Positions 1-10,364 of a stretch of DNA of 64,000 bases are shown piece by piece. Each line of letters begins with the position of its first letter. The first letter of the stretch is position 1. The position numbers and the translations under genes are program-made. The notes under the pieces are model-generated. The model was not told the DNA's origin. It did no database searches and saw only the letters and a list, made by a program, of their open reading frames with translations. The DNA is from Ambrosia x helenae (taxonomy: Eukaryota; Streptophyta; Magnoliopsida; Asterales; Asteraceae): NCBI GenBank assembly GCA_030844895.1, contig CM061230.1, positions 4,318,705 to 4,382,704 on the forward strand, written 5' to 3'.

Positions 1-264
1 TTATTGACTTTAAACTAACATGGATAAGATCCGAGATATGGAAAAAAAATGGTTGACAATTGGGACACACCAGAGTAGAAAGCAAAGTCTTTAAGAAATA
101 AAGAAATTAGACGTAAGGCAACCGGGGGCAAACATACCCTTGTATCTCAAACCTATGTGACTGCGCAAAGAAAAGCAGTAAAAAAAATGCTAATCGCCCT
201 CTTTTACCATATGTACCATGTCAATATTGTCGTCTTTATTAACTTCTAAGTTTTACATTTGCAG

Positions 265-720
265 GCTAAGATAATTGAGCGTGAACTATCAGCTCATGAG
301 ATGTGGAAGCAGTCACATTGTAGGAAAGGAAGCAGAGTGGTAGCAGTTCGCTACATTTGGATGTTGATTCAGAAGGGATGATGAAGAAAATCTTGTGTGG
401 GTTGACAATAGGGCAAAGGAAACCTGGGTAAGTTTAGTAATTAGTAAATCCAAACTTATTTAAAAAAAACATTGAAATTTGAATAATATAATTACATGTT
501 TAACCTAACAGGTTAAATATAATGCTTATGTTGTGGAGAAGTACGGAAATGAGCGTAGAGAACATCCCAAATTTGATGACGACTTGTGGTACCGAGCTTC
601 GGGGGTATGAATAAAGGAAAAGTTTATGGGTTAGGCAATGTTAGAGACTCATATGTACATGACAAAGAAGATCCTGAGCTATGTTTATTCCTTTTTACCT
701 TGATAGCAGTTTAAAATATA
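265..720 (+). pseudogene. CACTA transposase fragment (Transposase_24-like)
   Basis: Two exon-like pieces flank an apparent intron (GT at about 430, AG at about 511). The second reads VKYNAYVVEKYGNERREHP, then KGKVYGLGN after a frameshift near 608. The basic-aromatic GKVYGLG signature is the conserved part of plant En/Spm 'Transposase_24' proteins, and the acidic region after it fits too. Stops and the frameshift make it a pseudogene. Only the C-terminal domain is visible; the upstream TNP2-like transposase would lie left of the window. Confidence 0.6.
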
Positions 721-1684
721 TTAAATAATTATTTGCTTTTTAACATAAGTGGAATCATATACATTAGTAATTTATAGTAGGATGTCAAAGCTTTCTCATG
801 ATTTATGTTCGCCTTCATTCTTGTAAACATGAGGTAGATATGGAGATTGTGATGCAGATATGACATATATTATTTTAACTTGAGCTTTGAGTTATAGGTC
901 AACAATGAGCATAGGCACCCTAATTTTTCACAAATACTTGACTTATTTGTCTACTTTTATGCATTTGAGTTGTTTCCCATGAATATTGTAATTGTTTTGT
1001 TTGTGTTTGCTTTTTTCATTGTTAGGTTTGATGCCTTTAATGTATTGAAAATGTTAGGAATTTCTTATTGAGTTGATTAGACAATCTTGGCTGATCGTTT
1101 AAGTAAAATTTTATTCTTAGTAATAGTATGTAAAATATATCTGAACATGTTATTTGGCTTCTAGCACTAGAATTGTAACTCACAATTCGATTATGTTATT
1201 GTGCAACTTACTTGACCCGTTATTACTTATTAGTTTTTGTTTATTCCGACTTCTTGATTCTATTCATTGCTTGTTTTGTAGATTGAAAAGTTGAATTTGG
1301 TTATCAAATAGCTTGTTAAGGAAAAAGATGAAGATAAAGAAAGGTTCGAAGGAATAATTACGGGCTTGGTGGCTGAAAAGGAAAAATAATAATGATAAAG
1401 AGGGTATGAACAATAGAATGAGACAAATTGAAGCTATGTGTACAGCTATGGGTAAAAAATAGGCTAAAAACACTTAGACTGAATGTTTTGAATTTTTTTA
1501 TAGATATTTTAGATTATTTGATGTTTTATTTGGTGTTTCTATCAGAGTCTTTTATATGATTTTAAAGTTGGATAAACTTTAACAAATTTGTTTTATATAA
1601 TTTGAGATAATGTAATATTTGACTGTTATAATATAGTTTTATTGAAATGTAATTGAATTAATAAAGAAGGAAAAAAAAACCCGT

Positions 1685-2250
1685 AGAAAAGCTAAATAGT
1701 AGCAAATTTTCAATGAAAGTGATGGCTAAATGGTAGCAAATTTTCAATGAAAGTGGTGGTTAAATGGTTACAAATTTTCAATGAAAATGGTGGCTAAATT
1801 GTTGCAAATTTTCAATGAAATTGGTGGCTAAATGGTAGAAAATTTTCATTAAAAGTGGTGGTTAAATGCTAGAAAATTTTCAATGAAAGTGGTGGCTATA
1901 TGGTAGTAAATTCTCAATGAAAGTGGTGACTAAATGGTTGCAGACTAAATGGTACCAAAACGGTTACAAAAAAAGAGTGTAAATTTCAATAAAAATGGTG
2001 TCTAAATGGTGACAATATTGGTGGCTAAATGGTACCAAAACGGTAGCAAAAGACCTTACTAAAATATTGTATGAGTGGTAGCAAATATTTTAACCGTTTT
2101 GTGATGACAAAAATATGGTAGCAAAATACAAAAGTGGTAGCTATTTGGTGACATTAGGGCAACAGAGACTTGTGTTTTTGCTACCACATTCTCGGTTGCA
2201 AAATGGTGGCTACAGAGCAATTACTATCGTTATGTAACCGAAAATGTGGT
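1685..2250. repeat. CACTA subterminal repeat array
   Basis: About ten imperfect copies of a 30-40 bp unit built on GTGGCTAAATGGTAGCAAA followed by TTTTCAATGAAA. The later copies alternate orientation. Such short degenerate arrays next to the terminal repeat are where CACTA transposase accessory proteins bind in known elements. The same wording (GGTAGCAAA, GGTTGCAAATTTTGAC) appears at the other CACTA end at 27968-28500. Confidence 0.8.
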
Positions 2251-2276
2251 GACAAAAGCCTAATTTTCTAGTAGTG

Positions 2277-2845
2277 TTTTGTCTTATAGGTGATGAGCGG
2301 TAGGGAAAAAATAGACGGAATTTTTTTATTGTTGATGAAGAAACCAGGGGCTCGATTTCGGATCTAGCTTTTGTTGAGGTGGAGGTAAATTTTACAGGTA
2401 AGAAAGTTCGTATAGCAAGAGAAGAAAGACATGTATAAGCTCTCAGAGTAGAGAGGATGGTGGCGCTGGGAAGGAGATGAAAATGGGACCGTAGTGGTGT
2501 AGAGAGAGATGTATGGAACCCATAGTTAATCATATATGTATATACCATTTTTTTTCTTCGGTTTCTTACATATCATTTCGTTGTTCCTTTTTTTTACACG
2601 TTTATATTATGTTGGTTTGTACGTACATGATTCCTAGTCTCTACGCGCAGAGACAACCTCAAAAACGACCAAAGAAAAAACGACTAAACACGGCAGAACG
2701 ACCAAAACAACTGCTGCGTAGCGCGGGAAGACAACCTAGTTACTATTACTGATAGAAAAAATGCTTTTAGATAATTTTGTCGGGACATATCACGGTTTTT
2801 TATTTTTATTATTATTAATTATTTTGCTCTTTTGATTCCTACAGG
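2277..2845. other. Flank with no recognised gene
   Basis: AT-rich sequence between the CACTA end and the Harbinger remnant. I see no convincing reading frame here. The short open stretch at 2513-2752 is low-complexity, with a basic Lys/Gln/Arg tail, and has no family resemblance I recognise. Confidence 0.5.
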
Positions 2846-3310
2846 TTATTTGACCGGCGCATTGTGACGGGGACACGATAGAAATTCGATTGGTATCAGT
2901 TCAGTTTATTATCAATATTGGCACAGGCTATGGCAAACAAAAAAAATATATCAAATGGAAGGCCCTTCGTTTCCATTCGACTCGTCGGGTTCTACAATGG
3001 ATTTTTTTGCAAACGTTTGCGAAGCCGCGCACCTTGAAGATGCGGGACGCTAAGTTTGAATTACTTTTAAAGATTGTCGGAGACATCAAAGCTAAATTTG
3101 AATGGTTTCAAGAAGCGTTGTGTACGCGTGTATCATATTGCACAATATGATCATAAAGGAAGAGGGGCACACAACATTTCCGGATTACGTTATGAACCCT
3201 CCGACACCAGCAAACGTTAGCGATGATATTCTTTTGGAGTTGAGGAATAAACAAACCCATTTTCAACTTCAATTTGATCTAACGGAACACGTCGCACCCA
3301 CCGCTCAATT
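2846..3310 (+). pseudogene. PIF/Harbinger transposase remnant, internally deleted
   Basis: Two ends of a plant PIF/Harbinger (HARBI1-like, DDE_Tnp_4) transposase are joined. The first part contains LFDRRIVTG and then FELLLKIVGDIKAKFEWFQE, like the N-terminal 'FxRIVxDixxxxxYFQ' region. About 15 codons later, in another frame, comes VYACIILHNMIIKEEG followed by HFQLQFDLTEH, the C-terminal 'CIILHNMI ... QLxxDLVEHxW' signature. Roughly the central two thirds, with the catalytic DDE residues, is missing, so it cannot encode a working transposase. Confidence 0.75.
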
Positions 3311-3640
3311 AATTTTATTATTTCATTTTTATTTTAAATTGTATTTTTTTTTGTAATTTTTAATTAATGTGTCTTATTTGTAATTTAAAGTAAAAAAAAT
3401 TAGTATTATGTGTTTAATTATTGTTTATCATTAAGAAAAAAAATTATTGATGGGTGTGATGTCCACCCCCATGAAATTAGTGATGGAATGTGATGAAGTA
3501 AGATGACACATTAAGATTGGGTGTGATACTATGATGGGTATGATGAAAGTTGCACCACCCCATCCACCCTAAGGGGACACCACACCACTAAAGCAATAGT
3601 TTTAGACAAGAAGCAAATTTTGACATGCTTCACTAGATCG
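3311..3640. other. Probable Harbinger 3' non-coding end
   Basis: AT-rich spacer followed by a GTGATG/CACCCC-rich stretch (about 3450-3590), such as GGGTGTGATGTCCACCCCC. It resembles the 3' terminal region of plant PIF/Harbinger derivatives. No clean terminal inverted repeat or TAA/TTA duplication could be fixed by eye. Confidence 0.35.
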
Positions 3641-3696
3641 TTTATTAATACACTTCGCTAAAAACACAAGAAGCAAAATGCAGTTGACATACTTAC

Positions 3697-4112
3697 CCAG
3701 ATATACGCTGTGCTCGAAAACAAGAGTGTGTGGAACCTTCCAACATACGAGTCAGATGCATGAGCAATGAATATCATCAAAAGCGCTGATATGAAACTTT
3801 GGATGTTGCTCAAAATTGATGACATGACAAAATTATCTTCGTAGTGTGTAAAATACCACGCTAGCACACTTGTAATCGCATAGTTCGTCAACGAACGACT
3901 AAGCACCAAACCTATACAAGAGAGCACGCACGTACATATAAAGGTTTGTTACCCATCATACACATCTGTGCAAAGAACATAAATTTTATGTAACTACATG
4001 GACTTAGAGAAACGATCGATCTGTGATTACCAATGATAAAGAGGAGACGGTGATCATAGACAAAATAATTATCTTTCCAGAAGAATATCATATAAAGAAC
4101 AGAAACGGCCAT
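3697..4112 (-). pseudogene. NPF/PTR transporter, first two exons only
   Basis: Read on the minus strand, exon 1 (4112-4031) starts at ATG and ends at GTAATC. Exon 2 (3911-3697) follows an AG at 3912-3913 and ends at GTAAGT. The joined frame contains GLVLSRSLTNYAITSVLA, then a membrane stretch and HASDSYVGRF, which matches the N-terminal helices of plant nitrate/peptide transporters (NPF family, proton-coupled major facilitator; 'aDxxlGRf' motif). About 100 of the usual 550-600 residues are present and nothing further follows downstream. Intact splice sites and a clean frame suggest recent truncation, or capture by a transposon. Host-gene fragment is the likeliest call; function is lost. Confidence 0.65.
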
Positions 4113-5158
4113 GGCAATGTGTACGTAGATTGCCTAGTGTTTTGAGAGATTCCTAGCTTTGTGTATATCTTTTTTTTAACAAACTTCAGTTTATAGCTAA
4201 ATATAAAAAGTTAACCGGCTGGGAAACAACACCAAGCAAATGGTAAACACCCCACTTGTTCTTTGTTCGATCTTTCCCTCAACTTATCACGTTATTATAA
4301 TCCCATCCGGTCAATAGTCTTTGTTTATAGTTGACTTAATAATAGTAGCCTACATTAAATAGTACATTCGAATTTATTATATAATATTAATTCGGACCTA
4401 CTTGTCTCTTCCAAGTAGTGTCTTCTTCATTTCAACAAAAACGAAGTACACAAGCCGCATTAATTACGATTAATTACCGTGACCTACTTTTTAAACACTA
4501 AGTTGTGACGCGCACTTTAGTATTTTACATATTTTCTTAATTACATTCTTTTTTTTAGTAGGTGACTTTTAATTTTTTAATTTTTGTGAGAGAGTCCATC
4601 ACATCCCCCAGAAGCATTTGGGGTCCCCCCACACACTCAACGGCATCATCAGGCCATAGCCTGGTGTCGCGGGAGTGGCCGGCCTTGGAGAGGCATTGCC
4701 CCTCTGTGCAAAGGGCGCTAGGGCTACCACCCGAAAAATTTCTCGCCACCTGCCACTTAACAGATGTTGCACCTTCCACAAGAGGCAAACTTCTCTGAAG
4801 TAAATGTACGGTACTAGAAAACCGGGGGGCCATCATAATCGAACATAGCACTTACAAGTAGGATAGTTTACCTAACCTAAAAGTCAATTACATATTTTCT
4901 TCATTTTTTTTTAATGGCCAACGAAATTTATATAAACACTAATGCTAGCAGGGAACTAGCAAACACCCATATACAACATAACGTTTAAGTTATCACCTAG
5001 TACAGTTACAATTTCATTTGAAATTAGACAAATCAAACCTTCGCCATTTATCCCAATCGAAATCGCCTTGTTTCGCCCTAGCTTTAACCCAAAGTAGACT
5101 CCGCGCTTTGATTTCACCAATGATTTTTTGCAGGGAAATATGTAGTTGACGTTTAACA
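4113..5158. other. No gene recognised; GC-rich island at 4610-4800
   Basis: Mostly AT-rich, with one abrupt GC-rich block (about 4610-4800) open in several frames on both strands. None of the short translations resembles a family I know. It lacks tRNA-type A and B boxes, so I cannot call it a SINE. The surroundings repeat the phrase AATTACATATTT, linking it to the fold-back repeat that follows. Confidence 0.4.
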
Positions 5159-5159
5159 T

Positions 5160-5375
5160 TTATATGCTTTAGAATGGGGAAATATGTGTAATTAACTTTT
5201 TAAGTTCAATAAATATGTAATAAATGATCTTAGCAAAGTAGCATATGCAAATGACCATTTTTCTTGTGAATTTAATTTAGCATTTACATAATCCCCCTGC
5301 TAAGATCGTTTATTACATATTTACCCAACTTAAAAAGTCATTTACATATTTCTTCCTCCTAAAGCATACACAAGT
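5160..5375. repeat. Fold-back inverted repeat (MITE-like)
   Basis: About 90 bp at 5160-5250 is repeated in inverted orientation at 5283-5375 with a spacer of roughly 30 bp. Both arms carry TATGCTTTAG, AAATATGT, ACTTTTTAAGTT and ATATGTAATAAA. Similarity is about 85% by eye. A related inverted stretch built on AAATATGTAATTGA continues to about 5480. Probably a small DNA-transposon derivative; no target-site duplication was resolved. Confidence 0.7.
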
Positions 5376-5510
5376 AGCAAGTCAATTACATATTTCCCCC
5401 TCCCAAGGGAAATATGTAATTGATTTTAAGGGCTGGGTACATATGTAATTAGGAGGCTTAGTAGGGGGAATATGTAAAAAATCCTTTAATTTAATCATGG
5501 AAAAGTAATC

Positions 5511-6128
5511 TAGGGATGGCATATCGTGTCAGACACGGCCTGTTAAGACACGAACACGATAAAACAAGAACACGAAATAGATAAACACGAATACAATACA
5601 ATAACTTATCGTGTCAATTTTCCCAAACATGAACAAGAAACTGTTTATAACATGCTAACACGATAAGACAAGAACTTGTTTATAAACATTAACCCTAAAT
5701 ACGTATCCACAAACCAATGAATAAAAGACTGAGGGCGCCAGGGTTGAGAAGGAGGACGAGTGACGACGGATGGGTGACAGCGGACGAGAACCGTGGATGG
5801 GTAACGAGGACGGTGGAGTTGAGAAGGAAGATGAGGGATAATTGAGCGGTGTATATGTCCGTACTCAGTGATTTCAAAATTGAAAATTATGGTTCTTGAT
5901 CTTTAATCCGCATATGTATAAAGCATACCCACACCCCTTATATAAATTTTTTAAATAAAGTTATTAACGTACCTTAACGTGTGCTAAACATGTTAACATG
6001 TCTTTAACCTGTTTAGACACGAAATCTGTTATGGCGTTATCGTGCCGACCTATTTAAGACACGAACCCTGTTAAAGTCGTGTAGATTCATGTCGTGTTAT
6101 CGTGTTCGTGTATAAATTGTCAGCCCTA
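5511..6128. mobile_element. Non-autonomous hAT-like MITE
   Basis: The ends are inverted: TAGGGATGGCATATCGTG at the left, and the right end reads TAGGGCTGACAATTTATA on the other strand. Both continue into ACACGAACACGATAA-type sequence. This 'TAGGGxTGxCA ... cgtgt' design is common in plant hAT MITEs. Flanks AGTAATCT and AATAATCT make an imperfect 8-bp duplication. There is no coding potential. Confidence 0.7.
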
Positions 6129-6215
6129 AATAATCTATTTAAACAAACAAATAAAACATTATAAATGTTTCTTTTAAAACAAGAAACTTTTATTAAATAA
6201 AAAATTTGTTCACCT

Positions 6216-6891
6216 TGTTACAAAACTCTAACATTAATTATACAAACATGATGTAAACAGAAACTGAAAGATCTTTATTCAAACCAAAGAATCAAAACAA
6301 TCTAAACAGAGCAACAATCTAAACAATAATCTCTCACAAACAATATTCCCTCAAAACCATCAATAGACTACACAGACAATGATCATAAAACATATACAAG
6401 ATGTATCTAAACCAGGAATAACGAAAGATCAAAACCCTAGACCTATTCAGACAGATGAGAGAAATAAAGAGATTACAAAAGATAAAAAGATTGAAAACTG
6501 GAAAAGAAAGGACTCTCCAAGCTATTTATAGCTGGATCAAATGTGTTTCTTCTCTTGATCCAATGGCCACAATATAACGAATCCAACGGTGGAGATGAGA
6601 TGTGCTTCTTGACACGGATTGCCAAATCAGACATTTATTATATATACGAAATGGCCCATGGGCAAGCATTCTTCTATAACTCAGCAACATTTGGGCCTTT
6701 GTCTTCTAGACTTGGACTCCTACTCAGCAAACACCCATCAATAATCATCCATCAGCAGCCCACCAAGCAATTGAGTCCACAACCTGCATTTACCTCATGC
6801 AAAATATTAAAGAAATATGTAACACGATATTAACCAACCTATATTGACCCATTTCATAGAATTGTAACCAAGATATATGTCATTTTTAACA
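6216..6891 (-). repeat. Ty1/copia 3' LTR
   Basis: 676 bp beginning TGTTACAAAA and ending TTTTTAACA, that is TG...CA on both strands, immediately next to a 13-base C run that is the minus-strand polypurine tract. The element reads on the minus strand, so this is its 3' LTR. The matching 5' LTR is not in the window. Confidence 0.75.
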
Positions 6892-6904
6892 CCCCCCCCC
6901 CCCC
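6892..6904 (-). other. Copia polypurine tract
   Basis: A run of 13 C on the plus strand (G on the element strand) directly upstream of the 3' LTR. This is the position where plus-strand DNA synthesis is primed in LTR retrotransposons. Confidence 0.75.
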
Positions 6905-8154
6905 ACAATTCTATTACCTAAATGGGTCAAATAAACACAATTTGTTGCATAAATATTCATGTGTTGATGCGAATAACCCTTTAGTAAACACATATTGCAT
7001 AAATATTCATGTGCTGATGCCAATAACCCTTTAGTAAACACATTAGCCACTTGTTCTTTAAAATCAATAGATATCGTTTTTTATAACACCTTTAACAATT
7101 TGATCTCTTAGAAATAGAGATCTAATTCAAAGTGTTTGGTCTTATCATAAAAGACCGGATTTAAAGCAATAGACATAGCAGCAGCATTATCACAATTTAT
7201 ATTAACTGGAATTTTGACAAACACTTTTAACTCTTCCAAGAAATTCTTAATCCACATTATCTCACAAGTTACAGCACACATTGCTCGGTACTCAGCCTCT
7301 GCTGATGACCGAGAAACAGTGGACTGTTTTTTACTCTTCCAAGACACCAAGTTTTCACCAAGAAAGACACAAAACCTGGTAACTGACTTTCTTGTAGTCG
7401 TGCACTTAGCCCAGTCTGAGTCAGAAAAGGCTTCAAGATCAAACTATTAGACTTTTTAAACTTAATCCCTTTTCCAGGAGAAAGTTTTAAATACCTCAAT
7501 AGTTTGAAAGCAATTTTCAAATGACCCTTTAAAGGACTGTGCATATATTGACTTAGAAAGTGTACTGTGTAAGAAATATCAGGTCGAGTATGGGATAGAT
7601 ATATTAATTTTCCAATAATTTGTTGATAACTGGTTAGGTTTTCAACTGGTACAGAATCATTGGCCATTAAAAAGGTAACCACATGGTTTTGTTCAATTGG
7701 AACATTAACAGGTTTGTAGGCCAACAACCCATACTCAGCTAACAGATCAGTACAGTATTTTCTTTGGGACAACACAAGACCGTCATTTTCCTTAATGACT
7801 TCTATACCCAAAAAAAATACTGCAATTTCCCTAAGTCTTTAACTAAAAATTTTTACTTAAGACATTTTTTAATATTCTCAATCTCAATGATAGAGTTTCC
7901 AGTAATATCTATATCATCAACATAAACTAGAAGAATAATACAAACAGAATTGGAACACTTAAAAAACATAGAGTGATCACATTTACTCCTTTGAAAACCA
8001 AATTCAAACAAATGGTCAGTTGGTGTAGTATGTCCATTTCTTCTAAGTCATCACTACTGAAATTTTTTAAATCATTCATTATAAAACACATGTTGTCAGT
8101 ATTTTAACTGTTTTCTTCATTGTCATAACATGGATATTGTGTCTCCACACCCAC
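6905..8154 (-). pseudogene. Ty1/copia pol: reverse transcriptase and RNase H remnant
   Basis: On the minus strand, 8060-7780 reads through LLVYVDDIDITG, the reverse transcriptase active-site region (YVDD). Then 7811-7269 has YLSHTRPDISYTVHFLSQ, and 7350-7108 has STVSRSSAEAEYRAM with a CDNAAAMSIALNP stretch, the copia RNase H domain. A frame break separates the two RNase H pieces. Most of gag, protease, integrase and early RT is missing: the element is cut at 8154 by the next LTR. A tandem duplication lies near the C terminus (6945-7044). Confidence 0.85.
6945..7044. repeat. 50-bp tandem duplication in copia pol
   Basis: Two adjacent copies of TTGCATAAATATTCATGTG followed by GATGC and AATAACCCTTTAGTAAACAC. 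They duplicate part of the RNase H C-terminal coding region. The copies differ by a few substitutions, so the duplication is not very recent. Confidence 0.75.
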
Positions 8155-8829
8155 TGTAACAACCGGAAAAATTCTGTAGAACGATTAACGTGATTCTAAT
8201 CATGTTTTCGAAGTAATTAACATGGTTTAAGGTTAATTATGGTTAGTTGATCCGTTACGAGTCCTACGATGTCCTTCTCAAAGTTCGTAGAAGCCTTTAT
8301 GCCTTTAAATAAAGACTTCGCGTAATTGATGTTAACGAACTGACATCAGTAAAAATCCGTCAAACTGGAATATCATGAGCTTATTCTATGTAAATACGAC
8401 ACGTATTTGTTATTAATGCGATCAGACGTGAAATCGGCACGGAAAAAAGGTCAAAAACGCAGCATATTGGAGAACGCGGAGAGGAACTGACGTGGGAATC
8501 GGACGTCAAAATGCGTGGATTTAACCGTTATCGAACTTTCGGAATAATTATTTATGGTAAATAACGTCATTTGTTAAGTTTCGAATGGAAACAAATGATT
8601 TAAATGACTGAAACAACGACCAATCTAATTAACACGATTTAAACGCGTGTTATGAAAGCACGCTTCGGACTACAGAAATAATGTTACAATAGCTCGGTTC
8701 AGTTGTGATTTAAATTACCAACATAACCGACTAAGATTTGTGTTTATTTACCAAACCAAAAATAAAACCAAACGGGATACGTTATAACAGGTTCGAGTAT
8801 ACGGTACCCACCTACCAAAGAACCCTAGG

Positions 8830-8836
8830 TATAAAA
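8830..8836 (+). promoter_or_regulatory. TATA box of the LTR
   Basis: TATAAAA about 60 bp upstream of the CT-rich tract, the arrangement expected for an LTR promoter followed by a pyrimidine-rich leader. Confidence 0.55.
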
Positions 8837-8894
8837 CCCACCTTATCTCCTTTCCTCCTCATTTTGTTCCAGCCCTAACCCTCCAAACCCTACC

Positions 8895-8897
<3 letters not shown>

Positions 8898-8933
<36 letters not shown>
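8898..8933. repeat. (CT)n microsatellite
   Basis: Uninterrupted CT dinucleotides, about 18 units, just downstream of the LTR TATA box. Confidence 0.95.
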
Positions 8934-8934
<1 letters not shown>

Positions 8935-10364
8935 AAAACCACTATTTCTCTTATCTCGAGCTATCCCCCTCCCTTCCCTCCTGTGTGCAGCGGCGGCTGA
9001 CCACCATGACCTCCGGTGGTGGTGGCGTGTCAGATTAAGCCCAAAAAGAAGCTGTAACACTAGGGTAATTGTGGATTTTGGTGATGGGGCGGCTCGTGAG
9101 GACTTTGGCGGGGCAGAAGTCGATAGGTGGTAGTGGTACATGTCAAATGGTTGTCCGTTCTTGTTAGATATATGGGTTTCGAATGGTTAATCGGTCGTGG
9201 TGGTGACGGGTTTCTTTTGGTAGATCCGGTTGTTGATGGTGGGTTTAAGGTGACGTTGGTGGTTGTGGTCGCCGGAGGTGAAGGAAGGTGGTGGTTCGGC
9301 TGGTGGCTGAGGGGTACCGACGATGGACGGTGGCTGTGAAGGCTAATGGTGGTGTACGGTGGTGACTCGGGGCTGCCTTGTCATGGCAGCGAAGGTTGTG
9401 GAGGTGGTTGCTGGTGCGGTGGTAAGTGCGGCCCGATGGTGGAGGTTATGGCCTAGAGATGTTGTCGGGTTTGGTTTAGGTTCGGTTTGACATGGTTAAA
9501 TCGGGTCAGATTTACTTCGTGTTCGAGTCAGGTCTGGTTCGGTTCATACCTTTTTCGTGTCCTGGTCGCGGATCTAGCATGGAGGTTCGGGTCTTCCTTC
9601 GGGTTCACGTCACGGGTCTTGGTTTAGATCCGGTCAACCCCGTCAACTACTGGTTAACGGGTCAGATTTCGGATTCGGTCGAGACCTGGTCAACTCAGTC
9701 AACTTCGGTCAAGCGTTTCGGTATAACTAACTCGTGATTATTTTGGTGTATTATTATTATTTATATATATATTTCTAAAATATATAAAATATAAACGACT
9801 AACTCGCTAATGAACCGACATGAATAATAAGCAATAAGTATAATCGGAGTAATTGGTAATTGTAAATAAATGTGTGGCTTTGTGTTATTGAATATCGGAC
9901 TAAAGGTGTTGGACTATACGTATATATTTATATAAATAGTATAATCTATATAATGGTCGAAACGTATAAAGTCTTGTGGAATGGAAATGCGGATAAATAT
10001 AATGTCATCTTGTGTTTCTAATTGATTTAGGGAAAAATTGTAGACAACTTGTATTGTCTGGTTCGTGCAAAAACAGAGGAAACTCTGCCGAAATTTTTAG
10101 AAAATCCAAATGCAACAAACACGACTTGTTACTCATTTTATAAATGACTTTTCCCAAAATGTAGTGACAAGTGTATGATAAGTGAAATCGAAACGTTTAC
10201 GATAATTGATTACTTGCACCAAGGTTTTGAAGACCGGATCGGACCGACCGGTCCGAACGGTTCAACCGCGATTCGTATAGTTCACCGGTCCGGTTGTAGC
10301 AGATCGACAACTTCGCAATAAATCGGCCGATTCATTTCTTTTGATGGTTCGGTGGTTCAGTGAG

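Larger units (their letters stand above)
1..2276 (+). mobile_element. CACTA (En/Spm) DNA transposon, 3' part
   Basis: The right end is exact: the plus strand finishes in TTTTCTAGTAGTG at 2264-2276, the reverse complement of the CACTACTAGAAAA end typical of plant CACTA elements. Inside are decayed pieces of an En/Spm-type transposase (265-720), a lysine- and glutamate-rich coiled-coil tail (about 1281-1460) and a subterminal repeat block. The left end lies outside the window. A second terminus of the same family starts at 27952. Family assignment rests on the terminus plus the protein remnants; internal stops make it non-functional. Confidence 0.85.
8155..10211 (+). repeat. Ty3/gypsy-type LTR, 5' portion
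   Basis: It starts TGTAACAACCGGAAAAATTC, nearly the same opening as the LARD LTR at 13214, and sits abruptly inside the copia pol. It holds a TATA box at 8830-8836, a long (CT)n run, and a GC-rich GGTGGT/CGGTTC leader. No LTR end is visible before the CACTA/hAT junction at 10212, so it appears to be interrupted there. The open stretches at 9127-9339 and 9492-9737 sit in the GGT-rich leader and are not convincing proteins. Confidence 0.65.

Noticed and set aside
4562..4798. A 78-codon open frame as a host gene
   Set aside because: No homology recognised, opposing frames equally open, a by-product of GC-rich composition.
9127..9339. Open frame in the gypsy-type LTR leader
   Set aside because: It translates a GGT/GGTGGT-rich leader into Val/Gly/Trp low complexity; not a convincing protein.
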